A stretch of DNA of 14,131 nt from Chloracidobacterium sp. UBA3360 (GTDB lineage Bacteria; Acidobacteriota; Blastocatellia; Pyrinomonadales; Pyrinomonadaceae): positions 1 through 14,131 of the forward strand of contig DEQS01000005.1 of NCBI GenBank assembly GCA_002360555.1, in the 5' to 3' direction. Below, piece by piece: positions 11,126 through 14,131 of this stretch. A model generated the notes under the pieces. It saw only the letters and a program-made list of their open reading frames with translations, was not told the DNA's origin and searched no databases. Position 1 is the stretch's first letter; each line of letters opens with the position of its first letter. The position numbers and the translations under genes are program-made.

Positions 11126-14100
11126 TCAGGGTTCGATCTGGTCGCGGTCATTGTCCTCGACCGGCGGACGGCGTCCACCACCGCCACCCCCGCCGATCGA
11201 CGGGACAGCAACATATGGTATCCTAGCCTCGGCCATCATTGCATTAAGAGCGGCAAGATCCTCGCTGACGAGCTTACGAACCTCGTCAGAGGCGACCGGT
11301 ATCCGTTTTAACAGGATATCGATCTGTGCCAACTCAAAATCTGTCGGTGCATTTGACGCACCCTCGATCGCAAAGGCAAGCTGGGCGACGCGTTGATTGA
11401 GCGGCGTCGGCAACTCAACCAGCGGAGGCCCGGCCTGGCTGATGTTGCTTACCAGCGAAGGCGGAGTGCCCCAGTTTACATATGCCGTGTCGATCTTTTT
11501 GAGCAGATCCTCGGCGGCCTTTTTCACGTTCTCAGGCGGCTGTGCCGTGCCGGGGCGTTTCCAGCCTTCGATAACCGTATTGAGATTGGCACGCAGTCCG
11601 ACGATCGTAAACTGTGCAAGCGAGGCCTGCATTATCAGCGGCTGAACTTTTGTCAACGCTGCCTTTTTCTTGGCACGGTCTTCAGCAGAAAAAACGACTC
11701 GCGGATCGTCAATGACCTTTAGCGACTTGGACATTTCCTTTTCGCCAAGCTTGATCTTGACCGTGTAGTCACCCGGATCGACGCGGAATCCGAGAGTCGC
11801 GAGTGCTCCGCCAAAACCACCGCCGCCGCCACCTCCGCCGCCTGTAGTGGGCAATTGAGGGCCAGCTGGTCTTGAGCGTAGATCCCAAACATAACGGTTA
11901 AACCCGGGCACGGCGTTGCATTGCTGCTGCCCGCCGCCAAAACCGCCAAATCCTCCGCCGCCGCCGCCGCCCTGGCCGCCTTGCGGCGCGGCAGGCGCCG
12001 TTGGATTAGGACGAGTACAGTTAATAGTGCGCACCGTTGCCCCGGCCGAATCCTGGATCGTGATCGCGATCGTTTCGCGTTCGCCAAGAGGTTCTTTGAG
12101 ATAAAAGTTGATCATCGCTCCATTTGGCGGGTTTTGGCCGTAAAATGCCTTGTCCGACGTTAGCGGCTTGTTATTCCAGGTCCGCCAATTGATCGCCTGC
12201 CGCGTGTCAAAGAGATAGATGCTCTCATTAAGCATCGCATCATTGGTCTGTTGGAGCGGCGTGATATCGTCCATCACCCAGATCGAACGGCCGTGTGTGC
12301 CGAGGATCAGATCGTTATCACGCGGATGGATTAGAATATCGTCAACCGGAACTGTCGGCAGATTTTGTTTGATCTGTGTCCAATTGCCGCCGCGGTCGTA
12401 CGAAGCAAACAGTCCAAACTCAGTTCCGACAAACAACAGGCTGGGATTACGCGGATGCTCACGAATAACGTTGACCACCCCGTTGTTTTGCGGCAGATTT
12501 GACGAGATAGACCGCCAAGTCTCGCCGTAATCGGAGGTCATATAGACATAGACCTTAAAATCGCCATTGCGGTGGCCGTCAAATGTCGCATAAGCCGTCG
12601 CTTCGTTTTCACGCGAGGCAACGACGCGGCTGACAAAGGTTCCCTTTGGCAAGCCGGACACGTTATCGGACACATTTTTCCACGAAACCGAATCACGTGT
12701 TACCTGCAAATTGCCGTCGTCTGTTCCGGCCCACAGAACGCTCTTGTTGACGGGTGATTCTGAGATCGTCGTGATCGCTGGAAACTGCTGGACGCCATCG
12801 TGGCGCGAACGCGTATTCTTATCCGGCACCTTGCCCATTATCGGCAGAGTGTTACGGTCAACGTTGGTCGTTAGTTCGCCGCCTATTTTCACCCAACTAT
12901 CGCCGCGATTGGTTGATTTGAAGAGGAAATTGCCACCGTAATAGATCGTGTTTCGGTCAAACGTCGAGATAACGATCGGCGAATTCCAATGAAAACGATA
13001 ATTCTTTTCACCTTCGTCTTCGCGTGGGCGGATACTCTTGCTCTCGCCTGTTCTTACGTTTCGGCGGAGCACATTGCCGTCCTGCGACTCGGTATATACG
13101 ATGTCAGGATCATTCGGGTCGGGCTGAGCATAAAAGCCGTCGCCGCCGCCGATCGTGTACCAATCGTCATTGGTAATGCCGCGGGGGTTGAACGACATGC
13201 TCGGGCCGCACCAAGCGTTGTTATCTTGCAATCCACCACAGATCTTATAAGGCATGCTGTTATCAGCACCGACCTCGTAAAATTGCCCAATGGGTACGGT
13301 GTTGGCATAGTCCCACGTAACGCCGCGATCGTAGCTTATATTGATACCGCCATCGTTGCCTTGGATAATGTGGTTTGAATCTTTTGGGTTGATCCAGAGA
13401 CCATGCGTATCAGCGTGCGGCGCACGCGAAAAGTTGCCGGTCCAGGTCTTGCCTCCGTCGTCCGAATACTGCATAGTCACGCCTGCGATCCATAGACGTT
13501 GGTCGTTGTTCGGATCGATCCGTATCTGACTGAAATACATCGGTCGCGGATTGGCGTCGATATTGCTCATTCGCGTCCATGTCTCACCCTTGTCGTTCGA
13601 GCGATAGATGCCTCCGTTCGCGTGCTCGACCATTGCATAGACGATATTCGTGTCTTTTGCGTAAATGGCGATAGCGTTACGGCCAGTTTCCGAAAACCCT
13701 TCGGGACGCGGCGTCGGCGCACTTTCCGCATCGTACGGCATTCCTTTTGTGATCTTTGTCCAGGTGTCGCCGCCGTCGTTTGTTTTATATAACGCACTTC
13801 CCTCGCCGCTGCCGTTAAACCCAAAAACGGTACGTCGTCGCTGGTACATTGCTGCGTACAGTATCGTCGGGCTTTCGGTATCGATCGCGATGTCGGTCGC
13901 GCCACTGTCTTCGTTGACCTTGAGGACCAATGACCAGGTTTTGCCGCCGTCCATCGTGCGATAAACGCCGCGTTCGGGGCTCGCCGCCCAGAGGTTTCCG
14001 GTCGCGGCGACATAGACAATGTCCGGGTTCGTCGGATGTACAACAACGCGGGCGATGGCCATCGTCTTTTCGAGGCCCATATTTTTCCACGTCTTACCGG

Positions 14101-14131
14101 CATCCATCGACTTGTAAATACCGTTGCCCCA
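11126..14131 (-). CDS. Large BNR/WD40-like (sortilin/VPS10-type) repeat protein, N-terminus beyond right edge
   Basis: At least 1001 residues are visible. The frame is open to the last base, where it reads WGNGIYKS before the first Met, so the Met at 14107 is internal. At least ten Asp-box/BNR motifs of the form S-x-D-x-G-x-TW occur, for example MDAGKTW, TMDGGKTW, TNDGGDTW, SNDKGETW, SDDGGKTW, SYDRGVTW, TSDYGETW and SYDRGGNW. They fall over roughly the first 570 visible residues and imply a beta-propeller (often two) like VPS10/sortilin and secreted glycoside-hydrolase-like proteins. After them come a FlgD/Ig-like beta segment and helical stretches. Three Gly tracts interrupt this part (DNA near 11951-11980, 11821-11842, 11171-11200). 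Family members are usually exported, but the signal region is not in the window. The "glycosyl hydrolase" label often attached to them is unproven; ligand and role are unknown. A terminator follows the stop. Confidence 0.88.
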   Translation of the reverse strand, partial: WGNGIYKSMDAGKTWKNMGLEKTMAIARVVVHPTNPDIVYVAATGNLWAASPERGVYRTMDGGKTWSLVLKVNEDSGATDIAIDTESPTILYAAMYQRRRTVFGFNGSGEGSALYKTNDGGDTWTKITKGMPYDAESAPTPRPEGFSETGRNAIAIYAKDTNIVYAMVEHANGGIYRSNDKGETWTRMSNIDANPRPMYFSQIRIDPNNDQRLWIAGVTMQYSDDGGKTWTGNFSRAPHADTHGLWINPKDSNHIIQGNDGGINISYDRGVTWDYANTVPIGQFYEVGADNSMPYKICGGLQDNNAWCGPSMSFNPRGITNDDWYTIGGGDGFYAQPDPNDPDIVYTESQDGNVLRRNVRTGESKSIRPREDEGEKNYRFHWNSPIVISTFDRNTIYYGGNFLFKSTNRGDSWVKIGGELTTNVDRNTLPIMGKVPDKNTRSRHDGVQQFPAITTISESPVNKSVLWAGTDDGNLQVTRDSVSWKNVSDNVSGLPKGTFVSRVVASRENEATAYATFDGHRNGDFKVYVYMTSDYGETWRSISSNLPQNNGVVNVIREHPRNPSLLFVGTEFGLFASYDRGGNWTQIKQNLPTVPVDDILIHPRDNDLILGTHGRSIWVMDDITPLQQTNDAMLNESIYLFDTRQAINWRTWNNKPLTSDKAFYGQNPPNGAMINFYLKEPLGERETIAITIQDSAGATVRTINCTRPNPTAPAAPQGGQGGGGGGGFGGFGGGQQQCNAVPGFNRYVWDLRSRPAGPQLPTTGGGGGGGGGFGGALATLGFRVDPGDYTVKIKLGEKEMSKSLKVIDDPRVVFSAEDRAKKKAALTKVQPLIMQASLAQFTIVGLRANLNTVIEGWKRPGTAQPPENVKKAAEDLLKKIDTAYVNWGTPPSLVSNISQAGPPLVELPTPLNQRVAQLAFAIEGASNAPTDFELAQIDILLKRIPVASDEVRKLVSEDLAALNAMMAEARIPYVAVPSIGGGGGGGRRPPVEDNDRDQIEP

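Noticed and set aside
10811..11311. Plus-strand frame of 166 codons spanning the ACMSD start, the terminator and the BNR gene end
   Set aside because: It crosses two real minus-strand genes and the terminator; the product resembles no protein family.
13567..14103. Alternative minus-strand frame (178 codons) inside the BNR gene
   Set aside because: It is an out-of-frame, Arg-rich shadow of repetitive coding sequence.

Overview
The window looks like chromosomal DNA of a moderate-GC, aerobic, non-model bacterium. The gene set fits an acidobacterium of the Blastocatellia/Pyrinomonadales type: a eukaryote-like kynurenine pathway, a very large Gly-rich BNR/sortilin-type repeat protein, and short intergenic inverted repeats built from 8-9 nt units. 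That assignment is inference from gene style, not from a marker gene. No rRNA, tRNA, CRISPR array, phage gene or insertion sequence is visible.

Layout: positions 1-163 hold the last 53 codons of a plus-strand gene that ends like L-aspartate oxidase (NadB). It is followed on the same strand by an acyl-CoA synthetase (189-1787), a small c-type cytochrome lipoprotein (1829-2179) and a TIGR01777-type SDR epimerase (2282-3175). Two of the gaps between these genes carry short repeats. A strong inverted repeat at 3183-3255 separates this plus-strand block from everything to the right, which lies on the minus strand.

The centre (3254-11029, minus strand) is a tryptophan/kynurenine catabolic cluster. 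In transcription order it encodes 2-amino-3-carboxymuconate-6-semialdehyde decarboxylase (ACMSD), a Phd/YefM antitoxin and PIN toxin pair, kynureninase, a molybdenum formate dehydrogenase alpha subunit, kynurenine 3-monooxygenase, and a cyclase-family hydrolase that is probably the N-formylkynurenine formamidase. The pathway genes run in the reverse order of the reactions. Tryptophan 2,3-dioxygenase and 3-hydroxyanthranilate dioxygenase are not in the window. ACMSD points to catabolism through aminomuconate rather than to quinolinate and NAD, and the nadB end at the left edge suggests NAD is made from aspartate.

The most interesting point is the formate dehydrogenase gene inside the kynurenine operon. 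Its stop codon overlaps the monooxygenase start (TAATG). N-formylkynurenine hydrolysis releases formate, so the cluster appears to carry its own enzyme for removing, or drawing electrons from, that by-product. The enzyme lacks the His/Cys ligand box that many cytosolic NAD-linked FDH alpha chains have, and no diaphorase subunit is nearby, so its electron acceptor is open. The second point is the toxin-antitoxin module wedged between ACMSD and kynureninase. It has a palindromic candidate operator, a candidate leaderless promoter, and a toxin gene that overlaps the start of kynU.

The right end (11126-14131, minus strand) is the C-terminal ~1000 residues of a giant BNR/WD40-like repeat protein with three Gly-rich tracts. 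A hairpin terminator separates it from the kynurenine cluster downstream.
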